This document shows, in pieces, positions 1-9,302 of a stretch of DNA of 64,000 nt. The position numbers and the translations under genes were made by a program. Each line of letters begins with the position of its first letter. Within the stretch, counting starts at the first letter, position 1. The notes under the pieces are model-generated. The model worked only from the letters and a program-made list of their open reading frames with translations, was not told the origin of the DNA and ran no database searches. Source of the stretch: an uncultured Flavobacteriaceae bacterium (GTDB lineage: Bacteria; Bacteroidota; Bacteroidia; Flavobacteriales; Flavobacteriaceae). The stretch covers positions 211,345 through 275,344 of the forward strand of contig CANMFQ010000005.1 of assembly GCA_947497145.1 (NCBI GenBank), given 5' to 3'.

Positions 1-1001
1 TCAGAATCATTACCCATACCATTTGGAAAACGATCAGATTTTGATTGCATCAATATAGAAGTAGAAGCTACTGCTGAAGCGCATAAGAATATCACTTTTG
101 CTTTAAACTCAAAAGTTTCTTTGGTTACACGATCTATAACTTTAACACCAGTTGCTCTTCTTGTATCAGGGTCATACATTACCTCGTGTACAATAGAATC
201 TGGTCGTAAGGTCATATTTCCTGTAGCTTCGGCCGCAGGTAATGTAGATGAAAGACTACTAAAGTATGCACCAAAAGGACAGCCTCTTATACATCTATTT
301 CTAAATTTACAACGCGATCTTCCATTACCATCAAACTGTTTATCACTATTTATGTGTGCCACGCGACCCGCAGTTACAACACGACCATCAAAATTTTCAG
401 CTATTTTTTCGCGCACATGTTGCTCGGCACAGTTTAATTCCATCATAGGCTCAAACTGCCCGTCAGGTAATTGAGGGAGACCTAATGTTTCTCCTGTAAC
501 ACCGATATATGTTTCTACCTTATCATACCATGGTGCAATATCTTTATAACGAACAGGCCAATCAACCGCTATACCTTCCTTTAAATTTGCTTTAAAATCA
601 ATATCACTCCAACGATAACTATGACGCCCCCATTGTAATGACCGACCTCCTACGTGGTAACCACGCATCCAATCAAAACGTTTGATTTCATTATACGGGT
701 GTTCTAAGTCATTTACAAACCACATGTGGCTAGCTGCCTTGGTGGTATACCCCGTTCTATTTTGCTTTTCTTGTTTAGCAATTATTTCTTTGGTTGCCTG
801 ACCTCCATTTGGAAAATCCCACGGATCCATATTCGCGGTTTTATAGTCATCACGGTGTGTCACCATACGACCACGTTCCAACACTAAAGTTTTTAAGCCA
901 TTTTCACATAACTCTTTGGCAGCCCAGCCACCACTTATTCCTGTGCCTACAACAATCGCGTCATACGATTCTTGTTCTTCGTTGTAATAGAATTTACTCA
1001 T
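1..1001 (-). CDS. GMC-family (glucose-methanol-choline) FAD oxidoreductase, N-terminal part; C-terminus lies beyond the left window edge
   Basis: Reverse strand reads MSKFYYNEEQESYDAIVVGTGISGGWAAKELCENGLKTLVLERGRMV...GGRSLQWGRHSYRWSDIDF...CRNRCIRGCPFGAYFSSLSSTLPAA; GxGxxG-type FAD motif and GMC-like GGRSLQWGR; open to position 1, so not in ORF track. Confidence 0.9.
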   Translation of the reverse strand, partial: MSKFYYNEEQESYDAIVVGTGISGGWAAKELCENGLKTLVLERGRMVTHRDDYKTANMDPWDFPNGGQATKEIIAKQEKQNRTGYTTKAASHMWFVNDLEHPYNEIKRFDWMRGYHVGGRSLQWGRHSYRWSDIDFKANLKEGIAVDWPVRYKDIAPWYDKVETYIGVTGETLGLPQLPDGQFEPMMELNCAEQHVREKIAENFDGRVVTAGRVAHINSDKQFDGNGRSRCKFRNRCIRGCPFGAYFSSLSSTLPAAEATGNMTLRPDSIVHEVMYDPDTRRATGVKVIDRVTKETFEFKAKVIFLCASAVASTSILMQSKSDRFPNGMGNDS

Positions 1002-1230
1002 GTAACAAATTGTTTAGTCCCTAAATTTATTAAATTAAAAATTAATTTTCTACTTTTAAAAACTATTCTTAGTACGTTAAGCAAGTCTTTTGTGATATTT
1101 CTACGAATAGTGCAATAATTAAGTACAAAGTATCAATTTTACAAAAAAAATATAACATACTGACAACAAGTATTTAAAACGAACAAAGAATATCTTCAAT
1201 ACAATTAAAACCAACAAAAACGTAACATAA

Positions 1231-2223
1231 ATGAAAAGAAGAAATTTTATCCGAAATAGTTCACAGGCAGGAGTTGCCTTATCGCTTTTGGGCGTATATG
1301 CGTGTAAAGACCAAAAAAAAGCGGCACCAGAGAAGACCGAAACTTCTGATATGATGGAAAAAACTGCCGAGCCTTTCTTTAAACTTTCGTTGGCGCAATG
1401 GTCAATACATAAAATGATAAATAATGATGGTGTTGACCCGTATACTTTTGCTGAAAAAGCAAAAAAATGGGGATTTACAGGATTAGAGTACGTTAGCCAA
1501 TTATATAACCCAGAACTTTCTGATGCGAATTATTCAGAAGAAGCAATGGCAGCCTTTGTTGAAAAATCAAATGCTGAGGCAAAAAAACACGGCTTAGAAA
1601 ATGTTTTAATTATGATTGACGGACAAGGAAATTTGGCCGTTAGCGATGAAGCAGAAAGAAACGAAACTGTTGAAAAGCATAAAAAATGGGTTGATGCCGC
1701 CGCCGCTATGGGATGTCATGCAATACGCGTAAATCTCTCTGGAAGCATGGTACCCGAAGAATGGAAAGCGAATTCTATTGATGGCCTTACCAAGCTGTGC
1801 ACTTACGCAAAAACCAAAAATATAAATGTTCTTGTAGAAAATCACGGTGGACTTTCTTCCAACGGTGCTATGCACGCCGAAGTGATGAAAGCAGTAAAAA
1901 TGGATAATTGTGGCACCCTACCCGATTTTGGAAACTTTTGCATCACAAGAAATGAAGATGGTAGCTGTAAAGAAGAGTACGATATGTACAAAGGAGTCAA
2001 AGAACTTCTTCCTTATGCAAAAGCAGTAAGCGCAAAATCTAATGATTTTGACGAAGCCGGCAATGAGGTTCGAATTGACTACAAAAAAATGATGCAAATG
2101 GTGAAAAATGCAGGATACACAGGTTACATTGGCGTTGAATACGAAGGAAACGTTCTCAGTGAAGAAGATGGCATCAAAGCCACTAAAGACCTGATGCTTA
2201 AAGTAGCTAAGGAAATCAGCTAA
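1231..2223 (+). CDS. sugar phosphate isomerase/epimerase (TIM-barrel, AP-endonuclease-2-like) with twin-arginine-type N-terminus and lipobox-like Cys
   Basis: MKRRNFIRNSSQAGVALSLLGVYAC leader; LAQWSIHKM, GFTGLEYVSQLY, VLVENHGGLSSN, GYIGVEYEG typical of the family. Confidence 0.85.
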   Translation: MKRRNFIRNSSQAGVALSLLGVYACKDQKKAAPEKTETSDMMEKTAEPFFKLSLAQWSIHKMINNDGVDPYTFAEKAKKWGFTGLEYVSQLYNPELSDANYSEEAMAAFVEKSNAEAKKHGLENVLIMIDGQGNLAVSDEAERNETVEKHKKWVDAAAAMGCHAIRVNLSGSMVPEEWKANSIDGLTKLCTYAKTKNINVLVENHGGLSSNGAMHAEVMKAVKMDNCGTLPDFGNFCITRNEDGSCKEEYDMYKGVKELLPYAKAVSAKSNDFDEAGNEVRIDYKKMMQMVKNAGYTGYIGVEYEGNVLSEEDGIKATKDLMLKVAKEIS

Positions 2224-2231
2224 TACATAAA

Positions 2232-2288
2232 TAGTGCCTGGTTGGCAATGCCCAAAGCGCAAATTTGTTGCTTTCTGACCAGGCACTA
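2232..2288. terminator. compound inverted repeat (TAGTGCCTGGT ... ACCAGGCACTA) with an inner AAAGC...GCTTT arm
   Basis: 11-bp perfect outer arms at 2232-2242 and 2278-2288, directly after the stop codon at 2223; no strong T-tract. Confidence 0.55.
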
Positions 2289-2305
2289 AATAAAATTAAA
2301 AAAAA

Positions 2306-2749
2306 GTGAATGCCTTTTTCAATCAACTATTTGATTACAATTTTTTTTGTAATAAAAAACTAATTGAAACTTGTATTGCCCTTGACCACGTACCTAAAAA
2401 GAGTATAACACTTTTTAGCCATGTGCTCAATGCGCATCATATTTGGAATGCTCGTATGGAGAACAAAGCATCAACATACGATGTATTTCAAACACATGCC
2501 ATTGAAAATTGGAAGGATATTCATGATGAAAATCAAAGAAATTCTTTTGATATAATAACCCAAGCTGAAGATTTTGAAAAGCGTATTAATTATATAAGCT
2601 CTGAAGGAAGACCATATACCAATACCCTTAAAGACATACTTTTTCACATCATAAACCACTCTACCCACCATCGTGGGCAGATAGCATTAGATTTTAGACA
2701 AAACAAACATCAACCACAATCATTAGACTATATTAGTTACAAACGTTAA
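2306..2749 (+). CDS. DinB-family protein
   Basis: 147 aa; LFSHVLNAHHIWNARM and C-terminal HIINHSTHHRGQIALDFRQ His motifs of the DinB/YfiT fold. Confidence 0.8.
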   Translation: MNAFFNQLFDYNFFCNKKLIETCIALDHVPKKSITLFSHVLNAHHIWNARMENKASTYDVFQTHAIENWKDIHDENQRNSFDIITQAEDFEKRINYISSEGRPYTNTLKDILFHIINHSTHHRGQIALDFRQNKHQPQSLDYISYKR

Positions 2750-2759
2750 ATGCCATACA

Positions 2760-3989
2760 ATGAAAACTAAAGTACGCATACAGTTGTCTACAATGATGTT
2801 TTTAGAATTTTTTATTTGGGGCAGTTGGTTTGTAACCATGGGTATCTATCTACCCAATACACTGAACAGCAATGGGGTAGAAATAGCCGCTGCATATTCA
2901 ACACAGTCATGGGGCGCCATTCTTGCCCCCTTTATTATAGGTTTATTTGCTGATCGCTATTTTAACGCCGAGCGTATTCTAGGCCTAGTACACCTTCTGG
3001 GAGCTTTTTTAATGTACCTATTATATAGCACTACAGATTTTGCTGTATTTTACCCCTACCTACTTACTTATATGATTTTGTACATGTCTACCTTGGCTCT
3101 GGTAAATTCCATTTCCTTTAATCAAATGAATGACCCTGCTAAGGAGTTTTCTTTTGTTCGGGTTTTTGGCACTTTGGGCTGGATTACCGCAGGCACCTTA
3201 ATAAGTTTTCTCAATTGGGATTCACAAACAGGTGTTTCAGAAGGTAGCCTACGAAATACGTTTTTAATGGCCGCCATAGCATCAGCCTTATTAGGTTTAT
3301 TTAGTTTTTCATTACCCAAAACACCGCCAAAAGCTAAAGGCAAAACAAAGGTTTCGTTTTCCGAAATCATTGGCTTAGACGCCTTGGCATTATTAAAAGA
3401 CCGCAACTTTTTAATTTTTTTCTTAGCCTCGGTATTTATTTGTATTCCCCTAGCATTTTATTACCAGCACGCTGGGCAATTTTTGGGTGAAGTAGCGGTA
3501 ACCAATCCGGCAGGAAAAATGACTATCGGTCAATGGTCTGAAATTGGCTTCATGTTATTACTACCTATTTTCTTTAAAAGATTTGGGTTTAAGAATACCA
3601 TATTAATCGCCATGCTAGCATGGGGCTTACGCTATTTACTATTTGCTTATGGCAATGCTAGTGAGCTTTCTTTTATGTTTATTTTTGGCATAGCCTTACA
3701 CGGTGTATGCTATGACTTTTTCTTTGTTTCTGGGCAAATATATACCAACAGCAAAGCAGGAGACACCTATAAAAGTGCAGCTCAAGGACTAATAACATTA
3801 GCCACCTACGGCATAGGAATGCTCATTGGCTTTTGGGTAGCAGGACAAATTACAGATTTTTATACCTTAGCTACTACTGATGGACATGACTGGAAAACTA
3901 TTTGGATATATCCGGCAGGTTTTGCGATAGGAGTATTACTTTTATTTGCTTTTTTGTTTAAAAATGAAAAAATTGAATACGAATCTTAG
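2760..3989 (+). CDS. MFS transporter, nucleoside:H+ symporter (NupG)-like
   Basis: 409 aa, about 12 hydrophobic segments; MMFLEFFIWGSWFVTMGIYL, GVCYDFFFVSGQIYTN typical of the NupG-like family in Bacteroidetes. Confidence 0.85.
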   Translation: MKTKVRIQLSTMMFLEFFIWGSWFVTMGIYLPNTLNSNGVEIAAAYSTQSWGAILAPFIIGLFADRYFNAERILGLVHLLGAFLMYLLYSTTDFAVFYPYLLTYMILYMSTLALVNSISFNQMNDPAKEFSFVRVFGTLGWITAGTLISFLNWDSQTGVSEGSLRNTFLMAAIASALLGLFSFSLPKTPPKAKGKTKVSFSEIIGLDALALLKDRNFLIFFLASVFICIPLAFYYQHAGQFLGEVAVTNPAGKMTIGQWSEIGFMLLLPIFFKRFGFKNTILIAMLAWGLRYLLFAYGNASELSFMFIFGIALHGVCYDFFFVSGQIYTNSKAGDTYKSAAQGLITLATYGIGMLIGFWVAGQITDFYTLATTDGHDWKTIWIYPAGFAIGVLLLFAFLFKNEKIEYES

Positions 3990-4135
3990 ATATTTTATAT
4001 ATTGAGAAGGTTTACATTATTGAGCTCGTTATGACTACTTGTTTGAAACCGAGAATTATGGCTTTTGCCAGGTAAAAAAATCAAGATAAGCTCATTTTAA
4101 TAATTGATTACAAACAACATAAATACATTGAATTC

Positions 4136-5272
4136 ATGCCAAAAAAAATAAGATTAGGAATTTTAGGAGGAGGGGGAGATTCACTCATTGGAGTATTACA
4201 CAGAGTTGCTTCTCATATTAACGACAACTACCAAATTGTGGGTGGTTGCTTCAATCCAGATTTTGAAGCCAACAAAGATTTCGCAAGGGAAATTGATGTT
4301 CCCTTAGAAAGAATCTATCCCGATTTTGACACGCTAGTTGAAGAAGAAATGAAGCTTCCTGAAGATGAACGTATTCAAGTATGTTCTATTCTTACGCCTA
4401 ATTTTTTGCATTTTCCCATGGCCAAAAAATTGCTCGACAATGGTTTTCATGTTATTTGCGAAAAGCCAATGACTACAAGCCTAGCAGAAGCAAAAATTTT
4501 GCAAGAAGCGCATCAAAAATCAGGAAAAATATTTGCTTTAACACACACCTACACAGGCTACCCTATGGTGCGTCAGATGCGTGAAATGATAAAAGCAGGT
4601 GTTCTCGGAAAAATTCATAAAGTTGATGCCCGCTATTACCAAGGATGGATTAACACCATCATACACGATAAAGAAAAACGCTCTTCGGTTTGGCGCTTAG
4701 ACCCCAAAAAAGCTGGTATCAGCTCCTGCATGGGAGACATAGGCGTACATGCCTTTAATTTAGTTGAATACACAACAGGACTAAAAGTAAAATCCCTACT
4801 ATGTGATTTCAACTATCTGTATGAAGATAATAAGATGGACGTTGATGGCACTGTATTAATTCGTATGGATGACCATGTAAAAGGTGTTATTCGCAGTAGC
4901 CAAGTGGCTACAGGAGAAGAAAATGGCTTAGCAATCGCTATTTACGGGGAGAAAGGCGCTTTTAGATGGGAACAAGAAAATCCGAATTTTCTTTACAAAA
5001 TGAGTGATACAGAGCCCTTACAGGTATACAAACCTGGTCATGCCTATAATTCTGAGCTTTCGTTAGACGGTACAAAACTACCAGCCGGACATCCTGAAGG
5101 TATTTTTGATTCTATGGCAAATATTTATTTAGGTGCCGCTAGAGCCATTCGTGGAGAAAAATACAATGACGGCGAATTTCCAACTATGCAAGATGGCGTT
5201 CGAGGAATGAACTTTATTGAAGCTACCGTAGCTTCCCACAAAAAAGAAAATGTATGGGTTGAAATGGAGTAA
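4136..5272 (+). CDS. Gfo/Idh/MocA-family oxidoreductase
   Basis: LGILGGGGDSLIG Rossmann start, CEKPMTTSLAEA motif, C-terminal alpha/beta domain. Confidence 0.93.
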   Translation: MPKKIRLGILGGGGDSLIGVLHRVASHINDNYQIVGGCFNPDFEANKDFAREIDVPLERIYPDFDTLVEEEMKLPEDERIQVCSILTPNFLHFPMAKKLLDNGFHVICEKPMTTSLAEAKILQEAHQKSGKIFALTHTYTGYPMVRQMREMIKAGVLGKIHKVDARYYQGWINTIIHDKEKRSSVWRLDPKKAGISSCMGDIGVHAFNLVEYTTGLKVKSLLCDFNYLYEDNKMDVDGTVLIRMDDHVKGVIRSSQVATGEENGLAIAIYGEKGAFRWEQENPNFLYKMSDTEPLQVYKPGHAYNSELSLDGTKLPAGHPEGIFDSMANIYLGAARAIRGEKYNDGEFPTMQDGVRGMNFIEATVASHKKENVWVEME

Positions 5273-5330
5273 ATCGCAACTAAGTTGCTTTACTCTTTTT
5301 TTTAATCACGATACAAAACAGTATTAAAAA

Positions 5331-5369
5331 AACCTCAAGACATTAGTAATGTCATGAGGTTTTTTTTTG
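5331..5369. terminator. intrinsic, probably bidirectional terminator between convergent genes
   Basis: AAAAAACCTCAaGACATTA/TAATGTCaTGAGGTTTTTTTT hairpin with T-tract (and A-tract on the other side). Confidence 0.85.
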
Positions 5370-5433
5370 ATTTACACTCAAAAATACTAGGCACTGCTTC
5401 TAAAAACTAAAAAGCTTTAGCTATAGTTTGGCA

Positions 5434-5898
5434 TTACCGTTCAAATATTTTCTCAAATTCTTCACAAACCACAATCATACTCTCATTGGGTTTACGATCA
5501 AATGCAGCAAGTTCTCTTGTAAAATACTCCCAGCGTACTTTTTTCCAGTGCGCTAAGGTTTTATCGCCCTCACCTTCTTTTTTAGCATAGTCTTCATCAA
5601 TACTAAAAAATGGCTTAAGCGTCACTTTTGTAGTTCTTATGATACACTTCGCTTCTCCTTGCCAATCGGTGACTACAGTGTAATCACCTATTTTTGGCAA
5701 ACGCTCTTTTCTGTGCTGAATACCCAACAAAGTACTTGTAGTTGCGGTTTTAATTCCCGCTTTAACAAGTTCAGCACATGCATTAGCAGCTGCTTCGTTA
5801 TCACAAAAATGCATTGTTTTAGGCGCCTCATGAAAGGCATCCTCCAAATGGTGATCTAAATAATCACCCCACAAATTTCTCGCTGACGCATTCTCCAT
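5434..5898 (-). CDS. ASCH domain-containing protein
   Basis: 154 aa; KAGIKTATTSTLLG, PKIGDYTVVTDWQGEAKCIIRTTKV, EGDKTLAHWKKVRWEYF typical of ASCH proteins. Confidence 0.85.
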   Translation of the reverse strand: MENASARNLWGDYLDHHLEDAFHEAPKTMHFCDNEAAANACAELVKAGIKTATTSTLLGIQHRKERLPKIGDYTVVTDWQGEAKCIIRTTKVTLKPFFSIDEDYAKKEGEGDKTLAHWKKVRWEYFTRELAAFDRKPNESMIVVCEEFEKIFER

Positions 5899-6363
5899 AA
5901 AATTTTAAACGTAAGGGTACTTGTTAATATTGTTAATAGCATCTTGCTTTTGATAGCAAAAGGTAAATATATTAAGAATTTTTCCATGAGCTCGTCTTCA
6001 ATCTTATTTAGAATTGAGAACTATGGCTATTGTGCCGTAAAAAAGTTATTTTTTGTTGCATAGCCATAGCTGCTGAACTCTAAAATGCCAAAATTAGGAT
6101 ACAAAATGGATGATTTGCAGAAAAAAGAAAAAGTTAAGACAGTTCATAGCAATGACATTGAAGAAAAAAGACTTTACTAGAACCCTTTTAAATATAACTT
6201 TTTTAGAAGGTTTTGAAATAATAGATGATTTTCTAAAGGTATTCCCTATATTTATGACTTCACTTGTAAATAGCATTAACACGACAATAGCGACCACAAA
6301 ATCAAGGTTACATTCTCAAATGATTAAAATCAAAACTATTTAAAAACATATAGCAAAATAAGC

Positions 6364-7416
6364 ATGAAAACAATAAAAGGACCAGCGGTATTTTTAGCAC
6401 AATTTGTAGATAGCAAAGCTCCATTTAACACCTTAGACGGCATGTGTAAATGGGCATCTGATTTAGGCTATAAAGGCATTCAGATACCAACATGGGAGCA
6501 TTTTTTAATAGATTTAGACAAGGCTGCAGAAAGCCAAACCTACTGTGATGAACTTAAAGGTAAGGTAAATTCATACGGTCTTGAGATAACCGAACTTTCA
6601 ACACATTTACAAGGGCAATTAGTTGCTGTACACCCTGCTTATGATTTAATGTTCGATAATTTTGCCCCTGACAAGGTAAAAAACAATCCTAAAGCCCGAA
6701 CTGAATGGGCCGTTGATGTAGTAAAAAAAGCAGCTACAGCTAGTCGTAGATTAGGCATTTCTGCCCACGCCACTTTTTCTGGTGCCTTGCTATGGCACAC
6801 GTGGCACCCTTGGCCACAACGCCCTGCAGGATTAGTAGAAATGGGGTTTGAAGAACTCGCTAAACGATGGATGCCTATATTAAATCACTTTGATGAAGAA
6901 GGGGTTGACGTATGCTATGAAATTCACCCTGGCGAAGATTTACATGACGGTGATACTTTTGAGCGGTTTTTGGCTGCAACTGGCAATCATAAAAGAGTAA
7001 ACATCTTATACGATCCAAGTCATTTTGTTTTACAACAATTAGATTATATCGAATACATAGATCATTATCATGAGTTTATTAAATCATTTCATGTAAAAGA
7101 TTCTGAGTTTAACCCAACAGGCAAAAAAGGTGCTTTTGGCGGGTATAATGACTGGGGAGATCGTGCAGGAAGATACCGCTCACTTGGTGATGGACAAATA
7201 GATTTTAAAACTATTTTTTCAAAATTAACCCAATATGGTTGCGATGTTTGGGCAGTAATGGAATGGGAATGCTGTATTAAAAGCCCTGAGCAAGGTGCTA
7301 GAGAAGGTGCTATTTTCATTAAAGACCATATAATTGAAGCTACCGAAAAAACATTTGATGATTTTGCAGGAGCAGCAATAGATAAAGAAGTACTACGTAA
7401 AATACTAGGCACTTAA
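6364..7416 (+). CDS. sugar phosphate isomerase/epimerase (TIM-barrel)
   Basis: 350 aa; GVDVCYEIHPGEDLHDGDTFERFL, NILYDPSHFVLQQLDY, SFHVKDSEF. Confidence 0.88.
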   Translation: MKTIKGPAVFLAQFVDSKAPFNTLDGMCKWASDLGYKGIQIPTWEHFLIDLDKAAESQTYCDELKGKVNSYGLEITELSTHLQGQLVAVHPAYDLMFDNFAPDKVKNNPKARTEWAVDVVKKAATASRRLGISAHATFSGALLWHTWHPWPQRPAGLVEMGFEELAKRWMPILNHFDEEGVDVCYEIHPGEDLHDGDTFERFLAATGNHKRVNILYDPSHFVLQQLDYIEYIDHYHEFIKSFHVKDSEFNPTGKKGAFGGYNDWGDRAGRYRSLGDGQIDFKTIFSKLTQYGCDVWAVMEWECCIKSPEQGAREGAIFIKDHIIEATEKTFDDFAGAAIDKEVLRKILGT

Positions 7417-7435
7417 ATATAAAGCAGCTTGAGCC

Positions 7436-7480
7436 AAAATGCTTTTCTGATTTGATTTCATATCAGTACTAAGCATTTTT
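7436..7480 (+). terminator. hairpin terminator
   Basis: AAAATGCTT (7436-7444) pairs with AAGCATTTT (7471-7479), inner TGAT/ATCA arm, followed by T residues. Confidence 0.65.
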
Positions 7481-7543
7481 GTTGTATCCAATACATTGAA
7501 AAACAGTTACGTTTAAATATCCAATTAACTAAAATTAAATAAC

Positions 7544-8299
7544 ATGAAAAATTTCCTTTTTGCGACTTTTATTGCCCTAACCATTATCTCATGCAAAGAA
7601 AAAGCGAAAGAAAGCATGAAAGAAAAGGCCGTTGAAGTAATGCCAGAAGTTATAAAAGAAGCCTCCAACGAAGCATGGGTTTCCCTTTTTGATGGAACAT
7701 CATTTAACGGATGGCATGAATATTTACAAGATGGTGTTTCTGATCATTGGAAAATTGAAGATGGTGCCATGGTATTTTATCCGCCAGAAAAACGAGAAAA
7801 AGGCGTAAGCTATAATTTAGTTTCTGATAATGAGTATACCGATTTTGAACTATCCATAGATTGGCGCATTTCAGAAGCTGGCAACAGTGGTATTTTTTGG
7901 GGAATTAAAGAATTACCTAATGTAGACCAGCCCTACAAAACAGGCCCAGAAATTCAAGTCTTAGACAATGATAAACACCCTGATGGAAAAAACGGTACAA
8001 GTCATCAAGCTGGTGCTTTGTATGACATGGTTTCACCTACCAAAGACGTTACCAAACCTGTAGGCGAATGGAACACCTGTGTAATTACCGTAAACAACAC
8101 CACACACATGGGTAGCGTGCAATTAAATGGTGAAAAAATAGTAGAATTTCCGCTAAACAATGAAGAATGGAATGCCATGGTTGCCAAATCAAAATTTGCC
8201 AACTGGGAACATTTTGGAAAATATACCACGGGAAAAATAGGCCTGCAAGACCATGGAAATGTTGTTGCCTTTCGCAATATAAAAATAAGAAAACTGTAA
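7544..8299 (+). CDS. DUF1080 (3-keto-disaccharide hydrolase-like) lipoprotein
   Basis: Signal/lipobox MKNFLFATFIALTIISCKE; WVSLFDGTSFNGWHEY, GNSGIFWGIKE, GPEIQVLDNDKHPDGK, LQDHGNVVAFRNIKIR. Confidence 0.92.
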   Translation: MKNFLFATFIALTIISCKEKAKESMKEKAVEVMPEVIKEASNEAWVSLFDGTSFNGWHEYLQDGVSDHWKIEDGAMVFYPPEKREKGVSYNLVSDNEYTDFELSIDWRISEAGNSGIFWGIKELPNVDQPYKTGPEIQVLDNDKHPDGKNGTSHQAGALYDMVSPTKDVTKPVGEWNTCVITVNNTTHMGSVQLNGEKIVEFPLNNEEWNAMVAKSKFANWEHFGKYTTGKIGLQDHGNVVAFRNIKIRKL

Positions 8300-8428
8300 G
8301 CTTTTTTCTTAGACTACCTTATTGTCCGTTTGCATGAGCATTGAGATACCGTAAGTGATAGTTATTGATTGTAAATACAGTAATAACACAACCTATAATT
8401 TACTAATAAAAATTCAAATAGCACTCTC

Positions 8429-9253
8429 ATGAAAAATAGTTTTATCCTTAGTGCCTTTTTATGTATTGCCTTACTTTTTTCTTGCAACGAGCAAATGAAA
8501 GAAGAAGTGAAAACGCCAATGGCTAAAGTTGAAGATGCGGTAATTATTCATGAAGAATATACAGCCCCAGAACCTACCACACCAGAAGAAACAGAATACT
8601 ACGAACCAAAAGTACCTGTTGTGGGGCCCGCCACAAACGGAAACATCCCCAGCGATGCCATTGTACTTTTTGATGGCAGCTCTCTTGACGGCTGGGTGCA
8701 TACCGAAGATAATTCTCCTGCAAAATGGCACTTGAATAAAGATGGCAGCATGACAGTTGCAGACAAAACAGGAAACATTCAAACCAAACAAAAGTTTGGC
8801 GACATTCAATTGCATATTGAATGGAAATCACCATTACCCGTACAAAGAGACGGACAAAACCGAGGCAATAGCGGCATTTTTCTTGATGGAATATACGAAA
8901 TTCAAGTTTTAGATAATAACAATAATGATACCTATGTTAACGGACAAGTAGGTGCTATTTACAAACAAGGGCCACCTTTGGCTATGGCTTCTGTACCTAC
9001 AGGAGAGTGGAATGTTTATGATATTATTTATCACGCGCCAAAATTTAATGCTGAAGGAGGCAAAATAAAATCAGGCACCGTAACAGTATTACACAACGGT
9101 GTTCTTATACAAGACCATACCGAAATTAAAGGCACCACCCCTTATGTTGGTTGGCCTAAAAACCCACCACATGGCAAAGGTCCTTTAATGCTACAAGACC
9201 ATGGTGATGACAGTCGCGTAAGCTACCGTAATATTTGGGTGAGGCCACTATAA
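8429..9253 (+). CDS. DUF1080 (3-keto-disaccharide hydrolase-like) lipoprotein, second copy
   Basis: Lipobox LLFSCNE; AIVLFDGSSLDGWVH, GNSGIFLDGIYEIQVLDN, LMLQDHGDDSRVSYRNIWVRPL. Confidence 0.92.
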   Translation: MKNSFILSAFLCIALLFSCNEQMKEEVKTPMAKVEDAVIIHEEYTAPEPTTPEETEYYEPKVPVVGPATNGNIPSDAIVLFDGSSLDGWVHTEDNSPAKWHLNKDGSMTVADKTGNIQTKQKFGDIQLHIEWKSPLPVQRDGQNRGNSGIFLDGIYEIQVLDNNNNDTYVNGQVGAIYKQGPPLAMASVPTGEWNVYDIIYHAPKFNAEGGKIKSGTVTVLHNGVLIQDHTEIKGTTPYVGWPKNPPHGKGPLMLQDHGDDSRVSYRNIWVRPL

Positions 9254-9302
9254 TAGTTTCTTTTACAAAACCTGTACCTTTGCCAAAATTCAAAATGACA
9301 CA

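Noticed and set aside
121-1024. Plus-strand ORFs 121-474 and 794-1024 in the track
   Set aside because: Antisense to the well-supported GMC oxidoreductase reading frame; no domain content.
1606-2286. Minus-strand ORFs within and after the first isomerase gene
   Set aside because: Shadow ORFs opposite a clear coding region; Phe/Cys-rich low-information translations.
6094-6343. Overlapping 67-aa and 77-aa ORFs on opposite strands
   Set aside because: No recognisable domain, AT-rich low-complexity sequence; kept only as a question in findings.
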